This document shows positions 55,133 to 64,000 of a stretch of DNA of 64,000 bases, piece by piece. A model generated the notes under the pieces. It was given only the letters and a program-made list of their open reading frames with translations. It searched no databases and was not told where the DNA came from. Within the stretch, counting starts at the first letter, position 1. Each line of letters starts with the position of its first letter. Where the stretch lies: positions 1 to 64,000 of the forward strand of contig JAPKEJ010000001.1 of the NCBI GenBank assembly GCA_028822155.1. Direction: 5' to 3'. The position numbers and the translations under genes are program-made. This DNA comes from Porticoccaceae bacterium. GTDB lineage: Bacteria > Pseudomonadota > Gammaproteobacteria > Pseudomonadales > Porticoccaceae.

Positions 55133-56038
55133 TTAGACCGCAACCGGTGCTGAGATAGGGTCATGAGATTGATAGTCCTGTAATTCGAAATCCTCGAACA
55201 CAAAATCAAACAGGTTGTTCACCGCCGGATTGATCTTAAGAGTCGGTAATGGAAAGGTGGTTCGGGACAGCTGCTCATTAACCTGATCCATATGGTTGAG
55301 ATAGAGATGAGCATCTCCAAAAGTATGGACAAAGTCGCCGGGCTCTAGCCCCGTCACTTGGGCTATCATCAGTGTAAGTATGGCGTATGATGCAATGTTA
55401 AAGGGCACCCCGAGAAACACGTCGGCACTGCGTTGATAGAGCTGACAACTTAGCCGCCCCTCAACCACATAAAACTGAAATAAGCTGTGGCAGGGTGGTA
55501 GCCCAGATTTCACCATCACTGGAATATCTTGAGGGTTCCAAGCAGAAACAATGAGACGCCGAGAGTCCGGATTAGTATTGATGTCGTTAATTAATTGAGC
55601 CAACTGATCAACTCCGCCAAAATCGCGCCATTGCTTACCGTAGACAGGACCAAGGTCTCCGTACTCATCAGCGAAATCGACATCCACCTTAATCCGCTCT
55701 ATGAACGACTTCTTTTGCGCAGTCCATTCAGGCGAGTACATAGCCAAGGTCTTATCTTGACCTGTCTCCCGTAGCCAGCTTTGATAAGGCCAGTCGTTCC
55801 AAATGCCAACTCCATTCTTCACCAAATAACGGATATTAGTGTCACCGCGGATAAACCACAGCAATTCATGGATTATTGATTTTAGATGAACTTTCTTACT
55901 AGTAACTAAGGGAAATCCCGCTGCTAAATCAAACCGCAACTGATGGCCAAAAATACTCACTGTGCCAGTTCCCGTGCGATCTTCTTTTTTAACACCATGA
56001 TCGCGAATATGTCGAATTAAGTCTAAATATTGCTTCAT
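55133..56038 (-). CDS. thyA: Thymidylate synthase
   Basis: A 301-residue enzyme converting dUMP to dTMP using methylene-THF. The catalytic Cys is in [14 protein letters not shown]; other family blocks are [36 protein letters not shown] and [16 protein letters not shown]. It is about 37 residues longer than the E. coli enzyme because of an insert near residues 85-125 ([20 protein letters not shown]), which occurs in other bacterial ThyA proteins. It overlaps lgt by 4 bp. Confidence 0.95.
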   Translation of the reverse strand: MKQYLDLIRHIRDHGVKKEDRTGTGTVSIFGHQLRFDLAAGFPLVTSKKVHLKSIIHELLWFIRGDTNIRYLVKNGVGIWNDWPYQSWLRETGQDKTLAMYSPEWTAQKKSFIERIKVDVDFADEYGDLGPVYGKQWRDFGGVDQLAQLINDINTNPDSRRLIVSAWNPQDIPVMVKSGLPPCHSLFQFYVVEGRLSCQLYQRSADVFLGVPFNIASYAILTLMIAQVTGLEPGDFVHTFGDAHLYLNHMDQVNEQLSRTTFPLPTLKINPAVNNLFDFVFEDFELQDYQSHDPISAPVAV

Positions 56039-56856
56039 GAGGAACTAACCGAATTATCAAGTAAGCGCTGAAAGCTTTTGCGCATAAACCACAAGCCTAG
56101 AATTATCATAGGAATACACAGTGTCTGCCCGCGCGTCATCCAACTAAAAGACTCTACAAGCGCTGATTGGCCCACAAACTGCGCATCTGGCTGTCGTACA
56201 AATTCTACTGTAAACCGAAAAATTCCGTAGAGAATCAAAAATAACCCGGTTACATGGCCGTAAAGCCTCGGTTTGCGAGCAAACCAATTAATGATAAGGA
56301 ACATAACTAGCCCTTCTAGGGCGGCTTCATAAAGTTGCGAGGGGTGCCGAGCAAGTTGCTCTGGGTCAGCTGGAAAAACCATTGCCCAAGGCATGTCAGT
56401 AGGCCTTCCATAAAGTTCTTGCCCAATAAAGTTTCCCAATCGTCCGAATAGCAATCCTGTAGGGACAAGTGGTGTTACAAAATCAGTCAAACCAAGAAAC
56501 GGAATTTGATACTTGCGGCTATAAATCAAGATAGCTATTGCAACCCCAATTAAACCACCATGAAAGGACATCCCCCCTTCCCATATACGGATCAACATCG
56601 CTGGGTCAGCCAACCATTTGTCGGCACCGTAAAAAAACATGTAGCCGAGGCGACCGCCTAAAATAACGCCCCAGGCTCCATAGACAATTAAGTCTTCCAC
56701 CTGATTTTTTTTGATAGGGGACCAAGGTCTCTGACTGTTACGGAGTGCCAAGCGCCACGCCACAATAAAGCCCAAAAGATACATCACGCCGTACCAATGC
56801 ACTTGCAATGGGCCAATTGATAAAACCACTGGATCAATGGATGGATAGGTTAACAT
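56035..56856 (-). CDS. lgt: Prolipoprotein diacylglyceryl transferase
   Basis: An inner-membrane enzyme adding diacylglycerol to lipobox Cys. ATG 56856 ([23 protein letters not shown]) fits Lgt N-termini better than 56895 and leaves 273 residues with seven helices. Signature [21 protein letters not shown], with HGGLIG before it. The lgt-thyA-folA order is conserved in several gammaproteobacteria. It is divergent from the NRDE-family gene. Confidence 0.94.
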   Translation of the reverse strand: MLTYPSIDPVVLSIGPLQVHWYGVMYLLGFIVAWRLALRNSQRPWSPIKKNQVEDLIVYGAWGVILGGRLGYMFFYGADKWLADPAMLIRIWEGGMSFHGGLIGVAIAILIYSRKYQIPFLGLTDFVTPLVPTGLLFGRLGNFIGQELYGRPTDMPWAMVFPADPEQLARHPSQLYEAALEGLVMFLIINWFARKPRLYGHVTGLFLILYGIFRFTVEFVRQPDAQFVGQSALVESFSWMTRGQTLCIPMIILGLWFMRKSFQRLLDNSVSSS

Positions 56857-56961
56857 CAGGGAAGAGTGCTCCAAAAATACTGTTGCGCTGATCATAGCGG
56901 TTTATGATCATTACTGCCAAGAAGGATGACGGACAAAAGCAGAAATAGTTATACTCCGCTT

Positions 56962-57744
56962 ATGTGTTTACTTGCCTTTGCTTTTAATTGCCACCCCGAT
57001 GCCCCTCTCATCGTCATTTCTAATCGCGACGAATTCTATGAACGCCCAACATTGCCTATGCATTGGTGGACTGATAGTCAGATTTTAGCCGGCAGAGACC
57101 AACAAGCTGGCGGTACCTGGTTGGGACTAAAACGCAATGGCCGGTTCGCAGCGGTGACTAACTTTCGCGACCTTCATGGCAACACTATTTCTCAGGCAAA
57201 AACCCTCTCTCGAGGCAAACTGGTAACTGACTTTTTATCTTCGAGTGATGATGTTCATCAGTGGGCCGACTCAATCGCGGCTCAGCTATCAGATTATGAT
57301 GGCTTTAATCTACTGATCTATGATGGCGTATCCTTGCTCTATCTAAACAACCAAGGTGACCCGAGAGTTATCTTAGAGCCCGGAGTCTATGCCCTCAGTA
57401 ACCACGCGCTAGACAGTCCCTGGCCCAAAGTTGAGCATGCTCGCGAACAGTTATCCCAAACAATAGTAGATCGAAAAATAGACATCGACGCCTTACCCGT
57501 ATTACTTGAGACGCTGTCTTTGCAAAAAACCTATGCTCCACATCTACTCCCTAACACTGGCGTGCCAGCAGAATGGGAAAGCTTACTGTCCTCTCCCTTT
57601 ATTGTTGCTGAGGGTTATGGGACGAGGGCCGCAACCGCGATTATAGTATCCAGTAATGGAGAGGTTCATACAGCAGAGCAATGCTTTGACGCAGGGCAGA
57701 GAAGGGACTTCAATCAGTTTAACTTTAGAATCTTAGATAATTAG
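56962..57744 (+). CDS. NRDE-family (TANGO2-like) protein
   Basis: ATG 56962 is preferred because NRDE proteins begin MCL, with Cys2 as a probable N-terminal nucleophile; this gives 260 residues starting MCLLAFAFNCHPDAPLIVISNRDEFYERP. The NRDE motif is intact, and GGTWLGLKRNGRFAAVTNFRD follows. Eukaryotic homologue TANGO2 is linked to heme or lipid handling; the bacterial role is unknown. It converges on ptsP with a 4-bp overlap. Confidence 0.85.
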   Translation: MCLLAFAFNCHPDAPLIVISNRDEFYERPTLPMHWWTDSQILAGRDQQAGGTWLGLKRNGRFAAVTNFRDLHGNTISQAKTLSRGKLVTDFLSSSDDVHQWADSIAAQLSDYDGFNLLIYDGVSLLYLNNQGDPRVILEPGVYALSNHALDSPWPKVEHAREQLSQTIVDRKIDIDALPVLLETLSLQKTYAPHLLPNTGVPAEWESLLSSPFIVAEGYGTRAATAIIVSSNGEVHTAEQCFDAGQRRDFNQFNFRILDN

Positions 57745-60038
57745 TTTCGATGCTTCGTATACCGCTTAGGCGTCGTTCTAAGGAGCTTAGACACTTCCGG
57801 TTGATTTAATGATTCAGACATGAAGTCATAAATCGTTTGAGAATCAGGCATTTTTAATGCCCGGCGCGCTAAAATTTGCGCGTCTTTACGAGTTACATTT
57901 AATAGCATCGATTTAACACGCAATAGACTGCTGGCACTCATTGAAAATGTCTCATACCCGAGTCCTAAAAGGACTGCAACACTTAAGGGGTCTCCGGCCA
58001 TCTCTCCACAAATGCTGAGCTGGCACTTTACCGAAGATGCCTGTTCAAAAATTGACTTTAACGCCCTCAACACACTTGGATGCAGGGTATGATAAAGATC
58101 AGCTACTCTAGGATTATTTCGATCGACAGCTAGCAAATACTGTGTGAGATCATTAGTCCCCACCGACAAGAAGTCGACCCGACGACCAATTTCCTTTACC
58201 TGATAAACTGCGGCTGGCACCTCTATCATAGCTCCCATTAGAGGCCGTTTAATACTGTAGCCTTCCTCCTCGGTCAATTCTCGATAAGCACGGTCAATCA
58301 ACTGGAGCGCTCTCTCTAGTTCTGGAATATTACTAATCATTGGCAACATAATGCGTAGGTTGTTAATACCCACACTAGCGCGCAACATGGCTCGAATTTG
58401 CACCAAAAAAATCTCTGGGTGGTCAAGCGATATGCGAATCCCCCTCCATCCTAAAAAAGGGTTTTCTTCCTCTATAGGAAAATACGGCAAATCTTTATCG
58501 CCACCAATATCTAGTGTACGCATAGTGACTGGCCGTGGAGAAAAAGCGACAAGCTGCTCTCGATAGATTTCTATCTGCTCATCCTCGGTAGGAAAACTGG
58601 AGCGCATTAAAAATGGAATTTCGGTACGAAATAGACCCACCGCTTCAGCACCACTTTTTAAGGACTGCAAGGTATCTTGTCGCAATCCAGTATTTACCCA
58701 CAGAGAAAACCGCACTCCATCCGGCGTGTGACAAGGGATATCTCTAAGCTTCTCAAGATCCTTATTAAACTGCCTCTCTTCTCTCTGCCGCTGCACGTAA
58801 TTCCGCCGCATGGCACGCGTCGCTCGACTGATGACATCTCCAGTCGACCCATCAACAATTAATTCTTGCCCCTCAAATTCCGCCCACGGTAAGTTAATTG
58901 CTCCCATTACCGTAGGAATCCCAAGGGCTCGCCCAACGATCGCCATATGTGAATTGCTTGACCCCTTTAGTGAGATGATCCCCACCAACCGACTTACCGG
59001 TATGTCAGCAAGCGCTGTAGCAGAGAGATCCTCTCCCACCAAGACAATGCGCCTCGGAAGAGCTGACTGCTCGGTGTCCTTTGCTTGAAGATAACCGAGG
59101 ACTCGCATGCCAAGATCATTCACGTCCGCCGCGCGTTCTCGCAGGTACGGGTCATCCATTTTTTTGAACGTGCGCACATGTTTGAGGATGACAGAACTCC
59201 ACGCACTGGTTGCAGCTCTCCCCTCTTTAATGGCGTCCTTCACCTCGCTCACTAAAGAACGGTCATCCAGCATGCGAATATAAACCTCAAAAAGCGCAAA
59301 TTCCTCCTCACTCAATTTACTTGCCAAGCCATCGCCTAAATTACGCATATCTCTCTTAGTTGCCTTTAAGGCCTGAAGAAATATTTTTATTTCTTCATGG
59401 GGGTCCCTAGAAAATCGCTCTGGTACCGCTGAAAGGTCAGTGCTGGAGGAAACCAGAACTACACGACCAATCCCAACGCCGGGCGAGCTTGCTATGCCTT
59501 GAAATATGGCTTCACGGCTTTTCCCTCGTCCTGCCGAGGCCAGTTGACGCAAAGCGCCCGTCGCCTCAGCGTGCGCAATAGCACCGGAAAGCTGCGCGCA
59601 AACCGTCACCACAAAGGCCTCTTCCTCAGAAGCAAACCGCCGCTGTGTTTCTTGCTGTAATACCAGCACCCCCAGCACCTTGCGATGATGAATGATAGGG
59701 ACACCTAAAAATGAATGAAACGGTGATTCGCCCGTTTCTTCAAAATAGGCAAAGTTAGGGTGTTGATCAGCATCCTCAAGATTTAAAGGCTCTTGTTTTG
59801 CCGCGACCAGCCCAACAAGGCCCTCTCTCATTCCTAAGCGGACCTTTCCGATCGACTCTTGGCGAAGGCCCTCAGTGGCCATCAACACATAACGCTGGTC
59901 AGTCTCATCAAACAGATAGACAGAACAGACTCCCGCCTGCATCGCTGCACGCACTTCTGTAACAATAATCGTGAGTACTTCAGGTAGGCTACGAGCACTA
60001 TTAACCTCCTGAACAATGGCGCGGAGAGATGCCAACAT
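57741..60038 (-). CDS. ptsP: Phosphoenolpyruvate-protein phosphotransferase PtsP (enzyme I-Ntr)
   Basis: A 765-residue enzyme that starts the nitrogen PTS phosphorelay. An N-terminal GAF domain (about 15-165, YLFDETDQRYVLMATEGL) is followed by an enzyme I module: PEP-utilising domain with active His in SNSHMAIVGRALGIPTVMG, then the TIM barrel with LRTLDIGGDKDLPYF, GFRGIRISL-like LGWRGIRISL, and the catalytic Cys in SICGEMAGD. In other bacteria it responds to glutamine and alpha-ketoglutarate through GAF. It lies 2 bp after rppH and is likely co-transcribed with it. Confidence 0.95.
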   Translation of the reverse strand: MLASLRAIVQEVNSARSLPEVLTIIVTEVRAAMQAGVCSVYLFDETDQRYVLMATEGLRQESIGKVRLGMREGLVGLVAAKQEPLNLEDADQHPNFAYFEETGESPFHSFLGVPIIHHRKVLGVLVLQQETQRRFASEEEAFVVTVCAQLSGAIAHAEATGALRQLASAGRGKSREAIFQGIASSPGVGIGRVVLVSSSTDLSAVPERFSRDPHEEIKIFLQALKATKRDMRNLGDGLASKLSEEEFALFEVYIRMLDDRSLVSEVKDAIKEGRAATSAWSSVILKHVRTFKKMDDPYLRERAADVNDLGMRVLGYLQAKDTEQSALPRRIVLVGEDLSATALADIPVSRLVGIISLKGSSNSHMAIVGRALGIPTVMGAINLPWAEFEGQELIVDGSTGDVISRATRAMRRNYVQRQREERQFNKDLEKLRDIPCHTPDGVRFSLWVNTGLRQDTLQSLKSGAEAVGLFRTEIPFLMRSSFPTEDEQIEIYREQLVAFSPRPVTMRTLDIGGDKDLPYFPIEEENPFLGWRGIRISLDHPEIFLVQIRAMLRASVGINNLRIMLPMISNIPELERALQLIDRAYRELTEEEGYSIKRPLMGAMIEVPAAVYQVKEIGRRVDFLSVGTNDLTQYLLAVDRNNPRVADLYHTLHPSVLRALKSIFEQASSVKCQLSICGEMAGDPLSVAVLLGLGYETFSMSASSLLRVKSMLLNVTRKDAQILARRALKMPDSQTIYDFMSESLNQPEVSKLLRTTPKRYTKHRN

Positions 60039-60040
60039 GA

Positions 60041-60535
60041 CTAGGCGCCTCTTAATTGCTGAAAGCGCATATTGGGCTGAGAAAATTCCTGTAGCGCATT
60101 GCGATAAACATTGCGCTTAAAAGAAATCACAGCGTTAATCGGGTACCAATAGTTGACCCATTCCCAGTCGTCAAACTCAGGTGTCCCAGATGTGTCAAAG
60201 CGAACTTTTGCAGGATCTCCTATCATCTGCAGGAAGAACCACTTCTGCTTCTGGCCGATACAAAGTGGTTTTGAGTGCTTACGCTGCATAGCTTCGGGGA
60301 TGCGGTATTGTAACCACCGCTTTGTACGCTGAATAATTTTAACATCTGAGGACTCTAAACCTACTTCCTCATATAACTCACGATATAAGGCTTGCTCTAC
60401 AGATTCACCCTTATCGATGCCTCCCTGAGGAAACTGCCAAGATTGCTGGCCCACTCTTTTTGCGAGAAATACCTTACCTTTGCCATCACTGATAACAATT
60501 CCAATATTAGAGCGAAAACCGTCTTTATCAACCAC
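60041..60535 (-). CDS. rppH: RNA pyrophosphohydrolase
   Basis: A 164-residue Nudix enzyme that removes pyrophosphate from 5'-triphosphate mRNA and starts RNase E decay. Signature GGIDKGESVEQALYRELYEEVGL and the N-terminal DGFRSNIGIVI match RppH. The gene pair rppH-ptsP is conserved in gammaproteobacteria (ygdP-ptsP in E. coli). Confidence 0.95.
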   Translation of the reverse strand: MVDKDGFRSNIGIVISDGKGKVFLAKRVGQQSWQFPQGGIDKGESVEQALYRELYEEVGLESSDVKIIQRTKRWLQYRIPEAMQRKHSKPLCIGQKQKWFFLQMIGDPAKVRFDTSGTPEFDDWEWVNYWYPINAVISFKRNVYRNALQEFSQPNMRFQQLRGA

Positions 60536-60669
60536 TATTTTTGTACCTGCGATGGGGAATGATTAGCCTTTCCATTGTTCCATAGTATTGAGGTATCGGC
60601 AATTTTCTCTTGAGCCGGCGCTGGTTGGTCGCTATCCTTTCAGCTATTCTCATAACTCTGGTTTATTTA

Positions 60670-61326
60670 ATGGCTCTTGCAATCTTTGATTTAGACAACA
60701 CCCTGATTGCTGGCGATAGTGACCACAGCTGGGGTGAATTTTTAGTCACCCATAATCTGGTTGATCAAGACCATTACAAAGCCATGAACGACAAATTCTA
60801 CATTGACTATGAAAATGGCTGCTTAGACATATGTAAATATCTTGAGTTTTCACTCAAAGCTCTGGTCGGTTTATCCGAAAATAAGCTCGACAAACTGCAT
60901 CGCCAGTTTATGGTAGAGATGATAGAGCCTTTAAAGCTACCCAAAGCCGCGCTTCTAATAGAGCAACATCGTTTAGCTGGAGATCGCCTGTTGGTTATCA
61001 CCTCTACCAATCATTTTATTGTCGAACCTATCGTCAAGTCACTCGGCATAGACGAGCTTTTAGCGACAGATCCCGAAATAATAGATGGTTTTTTTACCGG
61101 AAAAGTTGTCGGCACTCCAACCTATCAAGACGGTAAGGTCGAGCGATTAATTAGTTGGCTAAAAGAAAATGATGAAGTCTTGGATGGAAGCTATTTTTAT
61201 AGCGACTCAATTAACGACCTGCCATTACTATTAAAAGTAGAGCGTCCTATTGCCGTAGATCCGGACGATACACTGCGTGAAGAAGCACTGCGCCGGCACT
61301 GGAAAATAATCTCACTGCGAAACTAA
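60670..61326 (+). CDS. HAD-IB family phosphatase (SerB-like)
   Basis: The ATG at 60670 (MALAIFDLDNTLIAGDSDHSWGEF) is preferred to the TTG at 60610, whose extra 20 residues are membrane-like and absent from homologues. 218 residues. HAD motif I is DLDNTL; motif II is TSTNHF; motif III includes GKVVGTPTYQDGKVE; motif IV is YFYSDSINDLPLLLKV. Members dephosphorylate small metabolites, possibly phosphoserine. It is divergent from rppH-ptsP, a neighbourhood also seen in Pseudomonas. Confidence 0.87.
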   Translation: MALAIFDLDNTLIAGDSDHSWGEFLVTHNLVDQDHYKAMNDKFYIDYENGCLDICKYLEFSLKALVGLSENKLDKLHRQFMVEMIEPLKLPKAALLIEQHRLAGDRLLVITSTNHFIVEPIVKSLGIDELLATDPEIIDGFFTGKVVGTPTYQDGKVERLISWLKENDEVLDGSYFYSDSINDLPLLLKVERPIAVDPDDTLREEALRRHWKIISLRN

Positions 61327-61329
61327 ATT

Positions 61330-61404
61330 AGTAGGCACCTAAAAAATTCCAACGCCATGTTGAGAGATAACTGCGTTGATTAATACTAAAACTAGATGCC
61401 TACT
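61330..61404. repeat. Inverted repeat spanning the HAD/gcvH convergence
   Basis: AGTAGGCAcCTA at 61330-61341 pairs with TAGaTGCCTACT at 61393-61404 (one mismatch in 12) across about 50 bases, overlapping the gcvH stop. It could fold as a shared long-loop terminator. Confidence 0.35.
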
Positions 61405-61789
61405 CGCCTTCTATAGCCATATGATAGCTATTAACATCCATCATATCGTTAAGCTCGTCAGGATTAGATAACTTTATCCGAACAAACCAACCGTCTGCAT
61501 AGGGAGACTCATTCACTTTGTCCGGTTCATCTTCTAGTGCCTGATTAACCTCAACGACTTTCCCACTAACCGGTGAGTAAATATCGGAGGCCGCTTTGAC
61601 CGATTCGACAACAGCAATTTCTGCCCCTGCATCAATCTCGGCACCAACCTCAGGGAGCTCAACGTAAATTACATCACCTAGAGCCTCCTGCGCGTGATCG
61701 GTAATACCTATTACCACTGTGCCGTCACTGTCTAACCGCGCCCATTCATGGCTTGGCGCATATTTTAATTCTACTGGTAACTCACTCAT
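61400..61789 (-). CDS. gcvH: Glycine cleavage system H protein
   Basis: A 129-residue carrier protein. The lipoyl-lysine lies in VVESVKAASDIYSPVSG. The N-terminus ELPVELKYAPSHEWARLDSDGTVVIGITDHAQ and the C-terminal WFVRIKLSNPDELNDMMD are typical. It shuttles aminomethyl groups between P, T and L proteins. No gcvT or gcvP is next to it here (both lie elsewhere or outside the window), and no glycine riboswitch-like fold was seen upstream. Confidence 0.95.
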   Translation of the reverse strand: MSELPVELKYAPSHEWARLDSDGTVVIGITDHAQEALGDVIYVELPEVGAEIDAGAEIAVVESVKAASDIYSPVSGKVVEVNQALEDEPDKVNESPYADGWFVRIKLSNPDELNDMMDVNSYHMAIEGE

Positions 61790-62000
61790 AGTTAGCCCTT
61801 AAATTTATCCTATAAATAACGCTCGTCGATTTAAAACTATGGTATTTTTAATTTAGCTTATAGTTTATTATTCCAGCCCTCAAGAGACGCAATAATTTCT
61901 GTTATATTGAGGCCAACTTTAACAATATTGCTACACTTTCATCTCTTCAATGATAGCAAGACAGGAGTTTTGCTGCAGTTTTATAAGGAATTATACAGTC

Positions 62001-62930
62001 ATGTCCCATATCAAATTATTCTTATCCTCTTTACTCATTATTATCTTCTCAGCAGCCTCAGCAGACGAAATTATTTTACTGAATGGCGATATTCTGCAAG
62101 GTTCAAAAATAGAAGAAACAGACTCTCATATTATTTGGAATTCCGATAACTTCGGCAATTTAAGTATTGCCTTGGATCAGGTGCGCTCCGTCAATGGTGC
62201 GCCCTCACCTAAGACCTCGATGGAAGTTACCCAATCTAGCTCTAAAGAAGAGACTCCTGCAAATACTATGAGTTTTTTTGGTGAATCCTTTTCTGGTAGT
62301 ACGGCTGCTTTCGGTAATATGTCCAGCGGCAATGATGAGCGCAATGAGTGGGGTATAGAAGCAGATATGAGCTGGCTCAGTGGCGTTCTCCGCCATCGCT
62401 CAGCCCTCGGTTATGAAAGTAAAAGCGCCGACGATAACCAAGCTAATGTTGAATATCAGCTAAGTCACTCAGTGGACTGGTTCTTCAAGGATCGTTGGTT
62501 CTGGAGTAATCAAGGATCTTTTGGCGCCAATGACAACCGAGCAATCGATAATTCCTATACTTTAGGTAGCAACCTCGGCAATCAATTTTGGGATAATGAT
62601 GATAGCGCTCTTTTGGCAGAAGCTGGTCTAGTATGGATTAGTGAAGAATTTGTTGATGGAACAAAGGACGATAGAATGACCTTAAGTTGGTCTAGTGACT
62701 ACCGCAAACTATTATTCAAACAGGTGGGGCTTTCTCACTCTCACCAACTATTAGTGGCCATTGAGGACACTGACAATAGGCAGTTCTCAGCTGATGTCGG
62801 ATTCGACTTTCCTTTGATCAACAATTTATTTACTAAGATCTCTCTAGAATGGACTTACGACAACCAGCCCGTTGAAGGCGTTGAAAAAATCGACCGCAAA
62901 TTGAATCTTGGTGTGAACTATAGCTGGTAG
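62001..62930 (+). CDS. DUF481 outer-membrane protein (YdiY-like)
   Basis: ATG 62001 has ATAAGGAATTA upstream and begins a signal peptide (MSHIKLFLSSLLIIIFSAASA); the track start 61950 adds 17 residues ahead of it. 309 residues. A short N-terminal domain (DEIILLNGDILQGSKIEETDSHIIWNSDNFG) precedes beta-rich repeats ending GVNYSW, the aromatic C-terminus of outer-membrane barrels. Barrel strands show Trp/Asp-rich alternation. DUF481 proteins are salt-induced outer-membrane proteins of unknown role. It is convergent with srkA, 4 bp apart. Confidence 0.82.
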   Translation: MSHIKLFLSSLLIIIFSAASADEIILLNGDILQGSKIEETDSHIIWNSDNFGNLSIALDQVRSVNGAPSPKTSMEVTQSSSKEETPANTMSFFGESFSGSTAAFGNMSSGNDERNEWGIEADMSWLSGVLRHRSALGYESKSADDNQANVEYQLSHSVDWFFKDRWFWSNQGSFGANDNRAIDNSYTLGSNLGNQFWDNDDSALLAEAGLVWISEEFVDGTKDDRMTLSWSSDYRKLLFKQVGLSHSHQLLVAIEDTDNRQFSADVGFDFPLINNLFTKISLEWTYDNQPVEGVEKIDRKLNLGVNYSW

Positions 62931-62934
62931 GGGC

Positions 62935-63927
62935 CTAGAGCCGAATTTCAAGTGGTGGCTCATTAAGCAGCGCTAGCTGCTCACGAAGCATAAGAATATG
63001 GTCGCTCCAATAGCGAGGGGAATCAAACCAAGAAAATGCCCGTGGAAACGCAGGATCTGACCAGCGCCTGGCAATCCAGGCGCTGTGATGCATGATTCTT
63101 AACGTACGAAATACTTCGATCAATCGCAACTCCCTATAATCAAAGTCATAAAACTCATTGTAACCTTCTATAATTTCAGTCATTTGCGCTGTCTGTTCCT
63201 GTCGATCGCCCGATAATAGCATCCATAAATCTTGGATAGCGGGCGCCATTCGTGCGTCGTCAAAATCGACAAAATGCGGGTAGTCATCACGCCACAATAT
63301 ATTGCCTGAATGGCAATCACCATGAACACGGATATTAGTAACCTCACCATAGTCAGCTAAAATACGGTCAATAGCTTTAAGCACATCCAGCGCTAAAGAA
63401 TCATAAGCAGGGCTTAACTCTTTTGGCATGAAATCTTTGCTAATAAGCCGGTAAGAATCCCAACCAAAATTTTTGGCATTTAAGGTTGGCCTGTGCGCAA
63501 ATTTCTTAGTAGCTCCAACCCCATGGAAACGGCCCAATAATCGGCCTAAAATAAATAGATTGTCTAGGTTATCTAACTCTGGCGCATGGCCCCCCCTGCG
63601 CTCATACAGTGCGAACCGGAACCCAGCATAATGACTGATACTGTTTTCCTCACTATTGATCCACGGACAGACTACCGGCAACTCTTGCTCTTTAAGCTCA
63701 AAGCAATATTGATGCTCTTCGCTAATTTGCTCATCGGTCCAACGCTCGGGACGATAAAACTTCACAATCATAGGCGTTTTTTCTTCAATACCGATCTGAT
63801 AGACACGATTTTCATAGCTATTTAACGCCAAAAACCGGCCATCACAGATAAAGCCTTGGCTCTCAACAGCATCGATTAGTACATCGGGTGTTAGCGCATC
63901 AAATGGATGGCTATTTAGTTCGCTCAT
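62935..63927 (-). CDS. srkA: Stress response kinase A (YihE/RdoA family)
   Basis: A 330-residue Ser/Thr kinase-like protein of the aminoglycoside/choline kinase fold. Motifs: YENRVYQIGIEE at the N-lobe, catalytic loop VHGDCHSGNILW and DFG-like HFVDFDDARMAP. In E. coli SrkA lowers MazF-dependent killing and helps stress survival. It is downstream of a gene whose 3' end is cut by the right edge. Confidence 0.9.
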   Translation of the reverse strand: MSELNSHPFDALTPDVLIDAVESQGFICDGRFLALNSYENRVYQIGIEEKTPMIVKFYRPERWTDEQISEEHQYCFELKEQELPVVCPWINSEENSISHYAGFRFALYERRGGHAPELDNLDNLFILGRLLGRFHGVGATKKFAHRPTLNAKNFGWDSYRLISKDFMPKELSPAYDSLALDVLKAIDRILADYGEVTNIRVHGDCHSGNILWRDDYPHFVDFDDARMAPAIQDLWMLLSGDRQEQTAQMTEIIEGYNEFYDFDYRELRLIEVFRTLRIMHHSAWIARRWSDPAFPRAFSWFDSPRYWSDHILMLREQLALLNEPPLEIRL

Positions 63928-63932
63928 AGCGT

Positions 63933-64000
63933 CTAATCCAGGTTAGGTTTTACGCGCATGGTCTTCTTTTTACCATGCTGAGTCTTTTTATCCATTCGCC
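63933..64000 (-). CDS. C-terminal fragment of an unidentified gene cut by the right edge
   Basis: Reading inward on the minus strand gives MDKKTQHGKKKTMRVKPNLD and a TAG at 63935-63933, 5 bp before the srkA start. This Lys-rich tail could be the end of a longer gene in the srkA operon or a chance ORF; the rest lies outside the window. No family can be named. Confidence 0.3.
   Translation of the reverse strand, partial: RMDKKTQHGKKKTMRVKPNLD

Noticed and set aside
61790-62000. Glycine riboswitch upstream of gcvH
   Set aside because: No tandem aptamer-like stems or conserved core motifs could be found in this short AT-rich gap.
1-64000. tRNA/rRNA genes, CRISPR arrays, IS elements, prophage
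   Set aside because: Intergenic stretches were read for T-arm motifs, regular direct repeats, transposases and integrases; none was found.

Overview
The window looks like an ordinary chromosomal stretch of a free-living Gram-negative gammaproteobacterium, at roughly middle GC. Lipid A/Kdo, TolC, Lgt, NtrBC, SecB and ParCE are all present. Gene order repeatedly matches Pseudomonas/Alteromonas-type genomes: glnA-thiI-typA, parE-yqiA-cpdA-yqiB-nudF-tolC, and lgt-ptsP-rppH-HAD. A DUF3450-TtpC-ExbB-ExbD-TonB-TPR cluster, a PPi-dependent phosphofructokinase and a eukaryote-type (type II) glutamine synthetase suggest a marine Cellvibrionales/SAR92-like bacterium. That placement is inference, not proven. 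No tRNA, rRNA, IS element, prophage or CRISPR array was seen.

Layout. 0-5.8 kb: a truncated SDR relic at the left edge, slyD, a small unrecognised protein, a NYN protein, a HutC-type repressor with TGTATATACA operators, GIY-YIG and SprT proteins, a PHP phosphoesterase, then yibN-grxC-secB. 5.8-12.5 kb: a nitrogen-control block (ntrC, ntrB, type II glutamine synthetase) with a sigma-54 promoter and two NtrC sites, a thiI remnant reduced to its rhodanese domain, and typA. 12.6-25 kb: a degenerate GGDEF protein, tag, pip, dtd, mpl, PPi-PFK, a 2-hydroxyacid dehydrogenase, a DUF1295 protein, an RND exporter and uup. 25-39 kb: gpmI-envC-ctpA, parC, parE-yqiA-cpdA-yqiB-nudF, tolC and waaA. 39-44.4 kb: surface-glycan genes (LtaS-like sulfatase-fold protein, KpsS-like protein, GT4) with decayed fragments between them. 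44.5-49.2 kb: ilvE, argA and ilvD. 49.2-54.4 kb: the TonB2-like energy-transduction operon. 54.6-64 kb: folA-thyA-lgt, an NRDE protein, ptsP-rppH, a HAD phosphatase, gcvH, a DUF481 protein and srkA.

How it fits together. The best-supported regulatory unit is the divergent glnA/thiI region. NtrB/NtrC sit downstream of the glutamine synthetase gene they probably control, and ptsP (enzyme I-Ntr) adds a second nitrogen-linked signalling protein. The envelope is heavily represented by EnvC, CtpA, Mpl, Lgt, TolC, WaaA, TonB/ExbBD, the RND exporter and the glycan genes. The most notable points are the type II GS under NtrC/sigma-54 control, the reduction of thiI to one domain, a run of inverted repeats between glnA and ntrB, paired HutC operators with no hut genes nearby, and several enzyme-family proteins that have lost catalytic residues. 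No wholly new multi-gene system was convincingly seen.
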